Of a DNA stretch of 64,000 nt, positions 9,322 through 18,175 are shown piece after piece (the stretch's first letter is position 1; every line of letters starts with the position of its first letter). The DNA is taken from positions 1 through 64,000 of the forward strand of contig CALMZX010000105.1 in assembly GCA_937870685.1 (NCBI GenBank). The letters are read 5' to 3'. Position numbers and translations under genes: made by a program. The notes beneath the pieces are model-generated. The model was given only the letters and a program-made list of their open reading frames with translations, was not told the origin of the DNA and searched no databases. Source of the stretch: an uncultured Alphaproteobacteria bacterium (GTDB lineage: Bacteria; Pseudomonadota; Alphaproteobacteria; Rhizobiales; Aestuariivirgaceae).

Positions 9322-11838
9322 TCAGGCGCGGAGCTTGACGTTCTCCGGATCGTAGGGGCTTTCGGCGATGACTGTGGTCTTGAACTTGGAGCCGAGGATC
9401 TTGATCTCCAGTTCCGTGCCGAGCGCCGCATGTTCCGGCTTCACCATGGCAAGCGCCAGCGACTTGTTGCAACGGAAGCCGAAGCCGCCGTTGGTGGCTC
9501 GTCCGACCAGCTTGCCATTGGCATAGATGGGTTCAGAGCCTCTGGCATCTGAATGCGCATCCGTGATGCCATGCACTTCCATGGTCACGAAGTTCCAGTT
9601 GAGGCCCTTCTCGCGGCCTGCAACCAGTGCATCACGTCCGATGAACGGACCCTTGCCGGGATGAACGAACCGGTCGAGCGCCGATTCATAGGCCGAGTAT
9701 TCGATCGACAACTCGCGCGGCACGAGGCGGTAGCTCTTTTCGATGGAGAGCGACGACATCGCCTTGATGCCATAGGGACGGATGCCGAATTCCTTGCCTG
9801 CTTCCATCAGCAGGTCGAACAGCGCCACCTGCTGCTCGATGGGGTGGTGGAACTCGTAACCGAGCTCGCCCACGAAGTTCACGCGCAGGCAGTGTGTTGA
9901 CACAGGACCGACGCTGATCTGCTTGCCGGAGAGCCACGGGAAGGCCTCGTTGGAGAGATCGGTTGAGGTGAGTTTCTGCAGGAGCTTGCGCGCATTCGGC
10001 CCGGCAATCACCAGCACGCCAAGGCGCGTGGTGATCGGGTTGAGGCGCACCGAGCCGTCTGTCGGGCACAGTTTCTGCAGGTAGTCATGGTCGTGGCGCT
10101 CGTAGGCACCCGCCGAGACAAGATAGAAGCGACCGGGCTGCCACTCATACACCGTGAACTCGGCGCGCACACCACCCAGCGGTGTGAGCAGGTGGCAGAG
10201 AGCGATGCGGCCCATTTTCTTCGGGATCTTGTTGGCGAGGATCGATTCCAGCCACTCCCGCGCCTTGGGACCAGACACTTCCATCTTGGCGAAGGCCGAC
10301 ATGTCCTGCAGCCCGACGCTGTCCATGACGGCCCGGCATTCCTCGCCCACGAAACGGAAATAGTTGGAGCGACGGAACGACCACTTTTCCTTGATCTTGC
10401 CGTCATCTGCGGCAGGCGCATGGTTGTGGTTGGTCAGCACGTCGGGGGAATTGATCTCCTCCTTCGTCAGTCCATAACCCTTCGGCGCGAACCAGCCCGG
10501 GCGTTCCCAACCGTAGACAGAGCCGAACACAGCTCCGAGGTCCTTCATGCGGCCATAGCAGGGCGTGGTCTTGAGGGGACGTGCCGCCACGCGCTCTTCA
10601 TCCGGATAGTGCGGTGTGAAGACGTTGGCATAGGCCTCTTCGTTCTTGATCTTGAGATAGCCCCGCGTGGCGTAGGGACCGAAGCGGCGGGGATCAACAC
10701 CCATCATGTCGATGGTCGGTTCGCCATCAACAATCCATTCCGCCAGCTGCCAGCCTGCACCACCGGCGGCCGTGACTCCGAAGGAGTGGCCTTCATTGAG
10801 CCAGAAGTTCTTGAGGCCGGGTGCGGGTCCGATGATCGGGTTGCCATCGGGCGTATAGGCGATGGCGCCATTGTACACCTTCTTGATGCCCACCTCGCCG
10901 AAGGCCGGAACACGGGTGATCGCCGTTTCGATATGCGGCGCGAGACGGTCGAGGTCTTCCTGGAAAAGCTCGTACTCGCTTTCGTCCGAGGGGCCATCCA
11001 TGTAGCAGCACGGCGCACCCTTCTCGTAGGGTCCGAGCAGCAGGCCGCCGTTTTCCTCGCGCATGTACCAGGACGAGTCCGCTTCGCGCAGCACGCCCAT
11101 TTCCGGCAGGCCCTTGGCCTGGCGTTCCTTGATGGCGGGATGGGGCTCGGTGACGATGTACTGGTGTTCGACAGGGATGACCGGAACATCAAGGCCGACC
11201 ATGGCGCCCGTCTTGCGGGCAAAGTTGCCGGAGCACGAGATCACGTGCTCGCAGGTGATCTGGCCCTTGTCAGTGGTGACGATCCACTTGCCGTCAGCAC
11301 CCTGTTCAATCGCGGTCACGGTCGTGTTGCGATAGATTTCGGCACCCCGCGAACGCGCACCCTTGGCCAGTGCCTGGGTCAGATCGGCGGGCTGGATGTA
11401 GCCATCATCAGGATGCTGGATGGCGCCGAGGATGCCATCGGTTTCGCACAGCGGCCAGATTTCCTTGAGCTGCTCAGGGGTCAGGATGTTGACCTTGACG
11501 CCGATGGTTTCAGCGACGCCGGCATAGTACATGAACTCGTCCCAGCGGTCCTTGGTGCGCGCCAGACGGATGTTGGACACCTTGCTGAAGCCGACGTGCT
11601 GGCCCGTTTCCTTCTCCAGTTCCTGATAGAAACGGACGGAGTATTTGTGAATCTGGCCGACGGAGTAGGACAGGTTGAACAGCGGCAGGAGGCCGGCCGC
11701 ATGCCAGGTCGACCCGGAGGTCAGTTCCTTGCGCTCGATCAGCACCACATCGCTCCAGCCCTTCTTGGCCAGATGGTAGAGCGTGGAGACGCCGACGACG
11801 CCGCCTCCGATAACGACTGCGCGGGCTTGTGTCTTCAT
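9322..11838 (-). CDS. FAD-dependent oxidoreductase with GcvT domain (dimethylglycine/sarcosine dehydrogenase-like)
   Basis: An 838-residue two-domain protein. The N-terminal DAO domain begins with GGGVVGVSTLYHLAKKG (FAD Rossmann motif) and has SGSTWHAAGLLP, in which the His corresponds to the covalent FAD attachment site of dimethylglycine and sarcosine dehydrogenases. From about residue 440 it continues as an aminomethyltransferase (GcvT)-like, folate-binding domain (YERHDHDYLQ, NFVGELGYEFHHP). It should oxidatively demethylate an N-methyl glycine-type substrate, giving 5,10-methylene-THF and passing electrons to ETF. The exact substrate is not decided by sequence. Confidence 0.88.
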   Translation of the reverse strand: MKTQARAVVIGGGVVGVSTLYHLAKKGWSDVVLIERKELTSGSTWHAAGLLPLFNLSYSVGQIHKYSVRFYQELEKETGQHVGFSKVSNIRLARTKDRWDEFMYYAGVAETIGVKVNILTPEQLKEIWPLCETDGILGAIQHPDDGYIQPADLTQALAKGARSRGAEIYRNTTVTAIEQGADGKWIVTTDKGQITCEHVISCSGNFARKTGAMVGLDVPVIPVEHQYIVTEPHPAIKERQAKGLPEMGVLREADSSWYMREENGGLLLGPYEKGAPCCYMDGPSDESEYELFQEDLDRLAPHIETAITRVPAFGEVGIKKVYNGAIAYTPDGNPIIGPAPGLKNFWLNEGHSFGVTAAGGAGWQLAEWIVDGEPTIDMMGVDPRRFGPYATRGYLKIKNEEAYANVFTPHYPDEERVAARPLKTTPCYGRMKDLGAVFGSVYGWERPGWFAPKGYGLTKEEINSPDVLTNHNHAPAADDGKIKEKWSFRRSNYFRFVGEECRAVMDSVGLQDMSAFAKMEVSGPKAREWLESILANKIPKKMGRIALCHLLTPLGGVRAEFTVYEWQPGRFYLVSAGAYERHDHDYLQKLCPTDGSVRLNPITTRLGVLVIAGPNARKLLQKLTSTDLSNEAFPWLSGKQISVGPVSTHCLRVNFVGELGYEFHHPIEQQVALFDLLMEAGKEFGIRPYGIKAMSSLSIEKSYRLVPRELSIEYSAYESALDRFVHPGKGPFIGRDALVAGREKGLNWNFVTMEVHGITDAHSDARGSEPIYANGKLVGRATNGGFGFRCNKSLALAMVKPEHAALGTELEIKILGSKFKTTVIAESPYDPENVKLRA

Positions 11839-11942
11839 GGCGGACCTGTCTCTTGGTGTTCAGGGAGAATATCTCGACACCTTAGTGAAGAAAACTCAAC
11901 ACATCACCGGATGGAACGACAGGCACAGGGCGGAATCCGACA

Positions 11943-12455
11943 TCAGTCACGGTTCAAAAGCGACATGTGCCGGATGATGAAGCGGGCGAGCGCTGCCACG
12001 TCATCCCTGTCAAAGACGGGCACGGGCGCATCCGGAACAGGCCCATTGGCCGCAATGGCGACCACCGTCGGGTCATCGCCAGCCAGCGGCAAATGATCAA
12101 GACCGAGGTTTCTCACCTCGATCTTGTCATGGCTGTCGCGCTTGTACCCCTCGACGATCACAAGGTCACAGGGTTGAAGCCGGGCCAGCACCATCTCGAG
12201 GGAAGGCGGTTCTTCCGCCCTGAGCTCATGGATGATGGCCGTCCGGTCCCGGCTGATCACCGCCACTTCCGTGGCGCCTGCCTTGCGGTGGCGGAAGGAA
12301 TCACGCCCCTCATGGTCGATGTCGAAGGAATGGTGGGCATGCTTGACCGTCGAAATCCGGTAGCCCAGCCCGGTGAGATGGCTGACCAGTTTTTCCACCA
12401 ATGTGGTCTTGCCGGAATTCTTGAACCCGGCGACGCCGATGACCTTCTGCCCCAC
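11943..12455 (-). CDS. mobB: Molybdopterin-guanine dinucleotide biosynthesis protein B
   Basis: MobB is a GTP-binding accessory of MobA in making the Mo-bisMGD cofactor, which NapA needs. The P-loop GVAGFKNSGKTT is at the N-terminus, and HAHHSFDIDHEGRDS and DLVIVEGYKRD are typical of the family. I chose the GTG at 12455, preceded by GAGGGA at 9 bases, giving 170 residues (E. coli MobB has about 175). ATGs at 12494 and further upstream are possible but would push into the regulatory region of the divergent transporter. Confidence 0.88.
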   Translation of the reverse strand: MGQKVIGVAGFKNSGKTTLVEKLVSHLTGLGYRISTVKHAHHSFDIDHEGRDSFRHRKAGATEVAVISRDRTAIIHELRAEEPPSLEMVLARLQPCDLVIVEGYKRDSHDKIEVRNLGLDHLPLAGDDPTVVAIAANGPVPDAPVPVFDRDDVAALARFIIRHMSLLNRD

Positions 12456-12583
12456 GTTCGTGCTTCCCTCTTGTTCTGGCGCACTGCCTGCCATGAATGC
12501 CTGTGATGCATCTATCACAAACAAGCGATTGCCTGCGCCACACCTTTTGTCATACCCAAGGGTTTTCGCGGAGATGCTTGCAG

Positions 12584-13477
12584 GTGCCACAGTCACCCTC
12601 GGTCAGATATCCGGCGGTGCAACTGGCCATTGCCCTGGCCGTCAGCGCCTCGGTCGGTGCCTTTGCCCACGAGGCAGGCATCGATCCCATGAGCACGGTT
12701 TTCTGGCGCTGCCTGTTCGGTGCGGCATTCCTCGGCGTGTGGAGCCTTGCCTTTGGATATCTGCGCCGCTCCACCATGGAACGCCACAATGTCCTCCGGG
12801 CCATGCTGGCAGGGGCCTTTCTGGCGCTCTGCTGGGTGTGTCTCTTTTCTGCCTTCCGCATGACCTCCATCGCGACGGCAACCCTCGTCTTCCAGAGTTA
12901 TCCCTTCCTGCTCGTTCTGGGTGGCGTCATCGTCTGGCGCGATGCGGTGACTCCAGATGAGATCATCTGGATGGTGATCGCATTTCTGGGCGTTGGCTTT
13001 GCCAGTGGTGCCTTTGGCGCCTCACCAGTCGCAGGCGGCAACTGGGCGCTGGGTATCGCCCTCACCATTGTATCAGCCGCCGCTTATGTGGTCACCACCA
13101 TGGTCACCCGGGCGATCCGCAACCAGCGACCGGAAGTGACGATGATGATGCAGGCCCTGACCGGGGCCATCCTCCTCGCGGCATTTGCTGATTTCGACCA
13201 GACCATCAGCCCGCGCTCATGGGGTTGGCTGCTGGGCATGGGCATCATTCATTCCGGCCTTGTGATGGTGGCCATGTATGCCACCTTTCCGCTGCTGCCG
13301 ACGCGCGTCATCGCCATCATGAACTTCGTCTATCCGGCAGTGGTCATCCTGATTGACTGGCTGGTCTATGACCACCTTCTGACACCTGTGCAATTCCTTG
13401 GCCTGTTTCTGATCAGCGCGGCGACACTGGGCATGAATCTCAAATGGCGCCTGCTTCCGGGCCGCGCCAGCACCTGA
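12584..13477 (+). CDS. EamA/DMT-family transporter
   Basis: A roughly 297-residue membrane protein with two EamA repeats (VSASVGAFAHEAGIDPMSTV; later YATFPLLPTRVIAIMNFVYP and DWLVYDHLLTPVQFLGLFLI). I took the GTG at 12584, with GGAG about 10 bases upstream. The ATG at 12497 would add 29 non-hydrophobic residues and nearly abut mobB. The substrate is unknown. It lies inside the molybdenum-cofactor group but has no known role there. Its stop is adjacent to the convergent mobA stop. Confidence 0.82.
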   Translation: MPQSPSVRYPAVQLAIALAVSASVGAFAHEAGIDPMSTVFWRCLFGAAFLGVWSLAFGYLRRSTMERHNVLRAMLAGAFLALCWVCLFSAFRMTSIATATLVFQSYPFLLVLGGVIVWRDAVTPDEIIWMVIAFLGVGFASGAFGASPVAGGNWALGIALTIVSAAAYVVTTMVTRAIRNQRPEVTMMMQALTGAILLAAFADFDQTISPRSWGWLLGMGIIHSGLVMVAMYATFPLLPTRVIAIMNFVYPAVVILIDWLVYDHLLTPVQFLGLFLISAATLGMNLKWRLLPGRAST

Positions 13478-14065
13478 TCAGGCGAGGTGCAATGCCGCGA
13501 GCGACAGGTCTTCCGGCGTATTGATGTTGAGAAAGGGATCAACAGGATCAGTCGACCAGTCTGCCACTGCAATCTCGAACACATCCGCCAGATCCATCAT
13601 GCGGCGCAGCTTACGGGCCAGCAGCAGTTCTTCCAGCTTGCCTGCCATGGCCGTTGACCAGAGTCCGGTCAAATGATGCGTCTGCCCACCGCTGCGCCCC
13701 ACGGCAGCACCCGTTTGCGCCCCAGCACCGGCAAGCCGCGCTACCAGGTTGAGTGGCAGGAAGGGTGAATCCGAAGGTGCCGTCAGGACCGCGTCAAAAC
13801 CAAGCGCTTGCCCGTGGGAGAGTACGGCGTGCAATCCGGCCAAAGGCGTTCCGGTTAAAAGTACATCGGCAACGACCGCGCAACCCATGCCCCCGAAACG
13901 CCGGGCATCGCCATTGGCATTAATGACGAGGCTGTCAACCTGCGGTGCCATGCGGGAGATCACCCGCTCGATAAGGGGCACACCACCAAGGGCGAGAAAC
14001 GCCTTTTCATCACCGCCCATGCGGCGCGATTGGCCACCCGCGATCACCGCCCCCAGAACCTTCAT
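13478..14065 (-). CDS. mobA: Molybdenum cofactor guanylyltransferase
   Basis: MobA transfers GMP to Mo-molybdopterin to form the MGD used by DMSO-reductase-family enzymes such as NapA. The 195-residue protein begins MKVLGAVIAGGQSRRMGGDE, the nucleotide-binding signature GGxSxRMGxDK with Glu in place of the usual Lys-proximal residue. DAVLTAPSDSPFLP is the metal and sugar-nucleotide site. It follows the MOSC gene by 3 bases, so the two are one operon. Confidence 0.93.
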   Translation of the reverse strand: MKVLGAVIAGGQSRRMGGDEKAFLALGGVPLIERVISRMAPQVDSLVINANGDARRFGGMGCAVVADVLLTGTPLAGLHAVLSHGQALGFDAVLTAPSDSPFLPLNLVARLAGAGAQTGAAVGRSGGQTHHLTGLWSTAMAGKLEELLLARKLRRMMDLADVFEIAVADWSTDPVDPFLNINTPEDLSLAALHLA

Positions 14066-14068
14066 CGG

Positions 14069-14659
14069 CTAGGACACCGGCATGTGGGGATAGACCCGGT
14101 TGGGCGGCAGCCAGACGGTCATGGTGTCGCCTGTCTTGACCAGTCCTTCACGCTCCACCCAGGCCGTGACACCGCGCTTGTGCATGGCCGCGGGAACGAC
14201 CTTGAACTGCACATCCGGATGGTGACGCGCCACCACCTCCGCGATCTGGCTGCACGGCAGGTTTTCCATGTCCACCACAAGCACGGCACCGGAAGGAAAC
14301 TGCAACCGCGTCGAAGGCAGCAGCAAGGTGAAATCCGGCACGCCCGAGACCACCATGTTGGCCCCGAACCAGGAGGGGTCAATGGCCGGAATGCCAAGGG
14401 CCCTTGCCGTCTCATCCAACTCTTCTGCCGAAAGGACGGTCACTTGCCGCACGTTGCGGATGTCTGTGTTGCGCTTGTAGAGCTGCAGCGTGCGGGAATC
14501 CGACTTGCGCGTCAGTCCGCCATGGCAATCCCCTTCCGGACCGGAGAAGCGAAACATGATTTCGTCTGCGGCGGATTTTTCAAAACCCTCATCCCGTGAC
14601 GGGCGCTGCAGAAGGCACTCAACCCGTCCGGGCTTCGGCAGTTTGGTCAGCAGCGGCAT
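14069..14659 (-). CDS. MOSC domain-containing protein
   Basis: A 196-residue stand-alone MOSC domain, the fold at the C-terminus of eukaryotic molybdenum-cofactor sulfurase and in YiiM. Family-typical segments are GPEGDCHGGLTRKSDSR, VTVLSAEELDE and the conserved cysteine in MENLPCSQIAEVV, thought to carry sulfur or bind Moco. The ATG at 14659 gives MPLLTKLPKPG; longer starts run into the divergent tusA-like gene. The operon with mobA suggests a job in Moco maturation or sulfuration (inference). Confidence 0.85.
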   Translation of the reverse strand: MPLLTKLPKPGRVECLLQRPSRDEGFEKSAADEIMFRFSGPEGDCHGGLTRKSDSRTLQLYKRNTDIRNVRQVTVLSAEELDETARALGIPAIDPSWFGANMVVSGVPDFTLLLPSTRLQFPSGAVLVVDMENLPCSQIAEVVARHHPDVQFKVVPAAMHKRGVTAWVEREGLVKTGDTMTVWLPPNRVYPHMPVS

Positions 14660-14697
14660 GTGGCGTCTCCCTTGCTTTCTCCCTATACGAACCTCCC

Positions 14698-14940
14698 ATG
14701 ACCGACAACAACCCGGAATGCGACGACTTGCTGGATGTGACTGGCCTGCTGTGCCCACTGCCCGTGCTCAAGGCGCGCAAGCGGCTTCTTGCCATGGCAC
14801 CGGGCGGCGTGCTCAAGGTTGTGGCAACCGACCCCATGTCGGCCATCGACATGCCGCATTTCTGCGCCGAACAGGGCCATTCGCTCCTGTCGCAGGTGCA
14901 GGAAGGACCATCTTTCATCTACAGGATCAGACGCAAATGA
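14698..14940 (+). CDS. TusA/SirA-like sulfurtransferase
   Basis: An 80-residue TusA-family protein. The catalytic CPxP motif is intact in LDVTGLLCPLPVLKARK, followed by the typical small alpha/beta sandwich (VLKVVATDPMSAIDMPHFC). TusA proteins accept persulfide sulfur for tRNA thiolation or molybdenum-cofactor synthesis. It diverges from the MOSC-mobA operon with only 38 bp between starts and overlaps the next gene by 4 bases (ATGA). True TusA versus a paralogue such as YedF-like cannot be decided here. Confidence 0.88.
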   Translation: MTDNNPECDDLLDVTGLLCPLPVLKARKRLLAMAPGGVLKVVATDPMSAIDMPHFCAEQGHSLLSQVQEGPSFIYRIRRK

Positions 14941-15815
14941 CTTTCGATTTCGGCGCGTTCAACAATTGGGGCATCCTCAGGAAGGTTGCCGTGCGCAATC
15001 CAGCACAGGCCTTCCAGTCGGATGCCAAGATTGATGCCGAATGGAAAGTCCTGAACTTTCACTCCCGGCCGGACCTTGCCAAGGCACTCAAGGAATTCGA
15101 GCAGGTCGAGAAAATCCTGCAATCAACCGGAGCCGAGGTGATCCACTTGCCTGCCGGACCGGGCCTGACACTGGATTCACTCTACACCCACGACGCACTT
15201 GTGGTCACACCCAATGGGCTGGTGAAGCCGCGCATGGGCAAGCCCCAGCGCCGCAAGGAGGCGGACGTGAACGGGGCGCATCTCGAGAGCCTTGGCTTTC
15301 CCGTCGCAGGCGAAATTGGTGGTGACGGCAAGCTGGAGGGCGGCGATCTCGTCTGGCTCGACCGCCATACCCTCATTGCCGGTGTCGGCTACCGCACCAA
15401 CATCGAAGGCGTGATGCAGTTGCAGGAACTGGCCGGCGGTGACGTGGAAGTGCTCTGGTTCGACATGCCCCATTACAAGGGCCGCACGGATGTCTTCCAT
15501 CTCATGTCGGTGCTGAGCCCGCTCGATCACGACCTTGCGGTTGTGTATCTGCCACTCATGCCGGTGCGCCTTGTCGAATTGCTCGAGTCACGGGGCGTGA
15601 ACTTTGTCCATGTGCCGGACCAGGAGTTCGACACCATGGGCTGCAATGTGCTCGCCCTGGGACCGAGGCACGCCATGATGGTGGAAGGCAACCCCGAGAC
15701 CCATCACCGCATGCGTGAGGCGGGCGTCAAGGTGGAGGTGATCAGCGGCTATGACATTTGCCGCAAGGGTGAAGGCGGCCCCACCTGCATGACACGGCCT
15801 CTGGTGCGCGGCTGA
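14937..15815 (+). CDS. Dimethylargininase/arginine deiminase-superfamily hydrolase (DDAH-like)
   Basis: A 292-residue amidinotransferase-fold protein. The substrate-site signatures are SLYTHDALVVTPNG, GDGKLEGGDLVWLD and a C-terminal catalytic cysteine in GEGGPTCMTRPLVRG; ADI and DDAH enzymes use a Cys-His-acid triad. It probably hydrolyses a guanidino compound such as N,N-dimethylarginine to citrulline plus an amine. The ATGA overlap with the TusA-like gene fixes the start. Confidence 0.85.
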   Translation: MTFDFGAFNNWGILRKVAVRNPAQAFQSDAKIDAEWKVLNFHSRPDLAKALKEFEQVEKILQSTGAEVIHLPAGPGLTLDSLYTHDALVVTPNGLVKPRMGKPQRRKEADVNGAHLESLGFPVAGEIGGDGKLEGGDLVWLDRHTLIAGVGYRTNIEGVMQLQELAGGDVEVLWFDMPHYKGRTDVFHLMSVLSPLDHDLAVVYLPLMPVRLVELLESRGVNFVHVPDQEFDTMGCNVLALGPRHAMMVEGNPETHHRMREAGVKVEVISGYDICRKGEGGPTCMTRPLVRG

Positions 15816-15818
15816 CGT

Positions 15819-16160
15819 TCAGAACAGCTTCTTCACCTTGTCGGCGAAGCCAACCGTGACACTGCCATCCGCATGTTCGATCAGCGGACGGCGGATCAGC
15901 GACGGGAACCTGACTGCCAGCGCCACGGCCTTGGCTTCGGTGAGGTTTTCCGTTTCGGCCTGCGGCAGTCCGCGCCACGTATAGCCCGCCCGGTTTACCA
16001 TCTTCTCCCAGCCACCCAGCGCCTTGGACCACGCCGCCACCTGCGACGGCGTGGGAGGCGTTTCACTGTGGTCCGTGAACACCACCTTCACCTTCTTCTG
16101 CGCCAGAAAATCCAGCGCCTTCTGGCAGGTCGAACATTTCTTCAGGCCGTAGGCTTTCAT
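15819..16160 (-). CDS. ArsC/Spx/YffB-family thioredoxin-fold protein
   Basis: A 113-residue protein starting MKAYGLKKCSTCQKALDFL. YGLKKCxTCxKA at the N-terminus and RPLIEHADGSVTVGF near the C-terminus are the Spx/YffB pattern of the arsenate reductase superfamily. A CxxC pair (CSTC) is present, as in Spx-like members. Function is unknown: YffB-type proteins in proteobacteria have no established reaction. The ATG at 16160 is preferred over the GTG one codon upstream because GAGG lies 7 bases before it. Confidence 0.85.
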   Translation of the reverse strand: MKAYGLKKCSTCQKALDFLAQKKVKVVFTDHSETPPTPSQVAAWSKALGGWEKMVNRAGYTWRGLPQAETENLTEAKAVALAVRFPSLIRRPLIEHADGSVTVGFADKVKKLF

Positions 16161-16169
16161 CACACCACC

Positions 16170-17279
16170 TCAGGAGAGCGACAGGGTCTTGTCCGTTGTA
16201 CTCGCACCATCGGTCAGCGGATCAGTAAAGGCCCGGAACAATTCCTCAACAGCCGCCTTATCGATATCCTTGACGATGAACACAAGCCGCGTCTGCGCCT
16301 TGCCGTCCGGCCACGCGTCCAACCGCACCGGCGGATGCAACACATGCTGTACCCCATGCAGGACCACGGGCCGTGCCGGATCATCGCCAAGTTTGATGAT
16401 GCCCTTCATGCGCAGCAGTTTCGGGCCATGATAGGAGGTCAGAAGCTCGAGAAACAGCTCCAGTGCCTGCGGACTGATCGGGTTGTCATCGGTAAAGGCG
16501 AAGGAGCGGATGTGATCGTCATGCCGGGAAGTATCATGATGATGGCTGTGCCCGTGGCCACCATGCTGGTGGCCATGCGCAGCACGCTCGGCCCGTTGCA
16601 CGGCCTCCAGTGAAAGCCAGCCCTGCACATCGGCGGATTTTTTCGCCGGGTCGAAGAACCCGGTGTTGAACAGCCGCTCGGCAGTCGCTTCGCCGCGGTG
16701 CGTTGTGAGAAGCCGCGCCCCCGGCGCCAGCTTACGCACCCGCGCGATAATGGCAAAGAGCATGTCCTCGCCCGGCTTGCCCACCAGCAGGTCAAGTTTG
16801 GTGAGAACGATGCGGTCAGCCACAGCGACCTGCTTCACCGCTTCCGGATGGGCGTCCAGTGTTGCCATGCCGTTGAAACCGTCAACGACGGTGATCACCC
16901 CTTCGAGGCGCAGACGGGCCACCAGTAGCGGATCCATCATCAGCACATGCAGGATGGGGGCTGGATCGGCGAGGCCCGTGGTCTCGATCACAATCCGGTC
17001 AAAAGGCTTGATGGTCCCTGCATCACGCCGCGCCAGCAGGTCAGTCAGGGTGTCAATGAGGTCGCCACGGATGGTGCAGCACAGGCAGCCGGAGGACAGC
17101 TCCACGACGTTTTCATCGGACCTTTCCACCAGCAGATGGTCAATCCCGACATCGCCGAACTCGTTGATGATCACGCAGGCATTGGCCAGCATCGGGTCCT
17201 TGAGCAGGCCATTGAGCAAGGTGGTCTTGCCTGAGCCGAGGAACCCGGTGAGCACTGAAACAGGGATGGGGGCGGTCAT
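16170..17279 (-). CDS. CobW/COG0523-family metallochaperone GTPase
   Basis: A 369-residue G3E GTPase. It has the Walker A GFLGSGKTTLLN near the N-terminus, the metal-binding CxCC motif in SSGCLCCTIRGDL, and a CobW C-terminal domain. A histidine-rich loop (HGHQHGGHGHSHHH followed by further His/Asp) sits between the two domains and probably binds Zn, Co or Ni. The metal and client are not predictable. The start overlaps the stop of the upstream EamA gene by 4 bases (ATGA), so they are co-translated. Confidence 0.9.
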   Translation of the reverse strand: MTAPIPVSVLTGFLGSGKTTLLNGLLKDPMLANACVIINEFGDVGIDHLLVERSDENVVELSSGCLCCTIRGDLIDTLTDLLARRDAGTIKPFDRIVIETTGLADPAPILHVLMMDPLLVARLRLEGVITVVDGFNGMATLDAHPEAVKQVAVADRIVLTKLDLLVGKPGEDMLFAIIARVRKLAPGARLLTTHRGEATAERLFNTGFFDPAKKSADVQGWLSLEAVQRAERAAHGHQHGGHGHSHHHDTSRHDDHIRSFAFTDDNPISPQALELFLELLTSYHGPKLLRMKGIIKLGDDPARPVVLHGVQHVLHPPVRLDAWPDGKAQTRLVFIVKDIDKAAVEELFRAFTDPLTDGASTTDKTLSLS

Positions 17280-18172
17280 GGTCTGACTTTCTCCGGCAGG
17301 AAACCCGAGATCACAAGGGCTGCAAAGACCATGGCTCCTCCTGCCCACTGGTTGCTGGTCATGGCTTCGCCCAGGACAAACACGGCAAGCCCGGTGGAGA
17401 CGATGGGCTCAAGATTGAAATAGGGCGCAACCACCGACGACGGCGCGGCGCGCACCGACGACATGTGGAAGAAGTAGCCGCCAAGGTAGGCGATGGCCAC
17501 CAGACCGACGGCCATGAATGCCTGCGGCCCGAGGGGACTGGTCCCATCCACCAGCGCCAATGTCGAATTGCCGAAAACAAGTGCCAACCCGAGCATGACT
17601 GGCCAGATCGCGACGTGGACGAGACTGCCGAAAGCGGCAGGCGTCAGGTGCCGCGACAGCATGCGCCCGGAAAAGAACTGCATCATGCAGCCGACGGCAC
17701 CCAGGAATGCCAGCACGAGGCCGACGACACTCACGTGTTCGAAGGCCGGGCCGACCGCAACGATCAGCCCGGCAAAGCCGAGCAGGGCCGTGCCAAGCCG
17801 GGCCAGGCCGGGGGAGCGTCCTTCCGCCAGCGGCGCCGCCAGAATGATCAGCACAGGAAAGAGGTAGAAGATGATGACTGACAGGGTCACTGGCAGGAAC
17901 TGCACTGACGCGAGGTAGCAGGCAGACACCATCAGCGTGGCCAGTGACTGGTAGAGAAAACCAGGCAGCGCCGCCCGTGTCAGCAGGAAGCTTTCACCGC
18001 GCACAATGGCAACGATCGCCAGCACCACCGCCACCACGGACGTACGGTAAAATACCGTCTCGAGGGCAGGGACGCCATTGAGAAAGGCAAGCCGGGCAAA
18101 ATTCGGGACCGCGCCATAGACCGAGGCCGCCGCAAGGGCCAGCAACACTCCTGTCAGGTGGGGAGATTTCAC
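17276..18172 (-). CDS. EamA/DMT-family transporter
   Basis: A 298-residue membrane protein with two EamA repeats (SVYGAVPNFARLAFLNGVPA; APSSVVAPYFNLEPIVSTGL; VLGEAMTSNQWAGGAMVFA). It starts with GTG, 3 bases after the stop of the D,D-carboxypeptidase gene, and its stop overlaps the cobW-family start. The tight spacing to a metal GTPase makes a metal-related substrate conceivable, but the family as a whole moves organic solutes. Confidence 0.87.
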   Translation of the reverse strand: MKSPHLTGVLLALAAASVYGAVPNFARLAFLNGVPALETVFYRTSVVAVVLAIVAIVRGESFLLTRAALPGFLYQSLATLMVSACYLASVQFLPVTLSVIIFYLFPVLIILAAPLAEGRSPGLARLGTALLGFAGLIVAVGPAFEHVSVVGLVLAFLGAVGCMMQFFSGRMLSRHLTPAAFGSLVHVAIWPVMLGLALVFGNSTLALVDGTSPLGPQAFMAVGLVAIAYLGGYFFHMSSVRAAPSSVVAPYFNLEPIVSTGLAVFVLGEAMTSNQWAGGAMVFAALVISGFLPEKVRP

Positions 18173-18175
18173 AGA

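Noticed and set aside
10087-12096. Long open frame opposite the flavoprotein gene
   Set aside because: Shadow of a high-GC coding strand; the minus-strand protein is full length with clear domains, and the plus-strand product resembles nothing.
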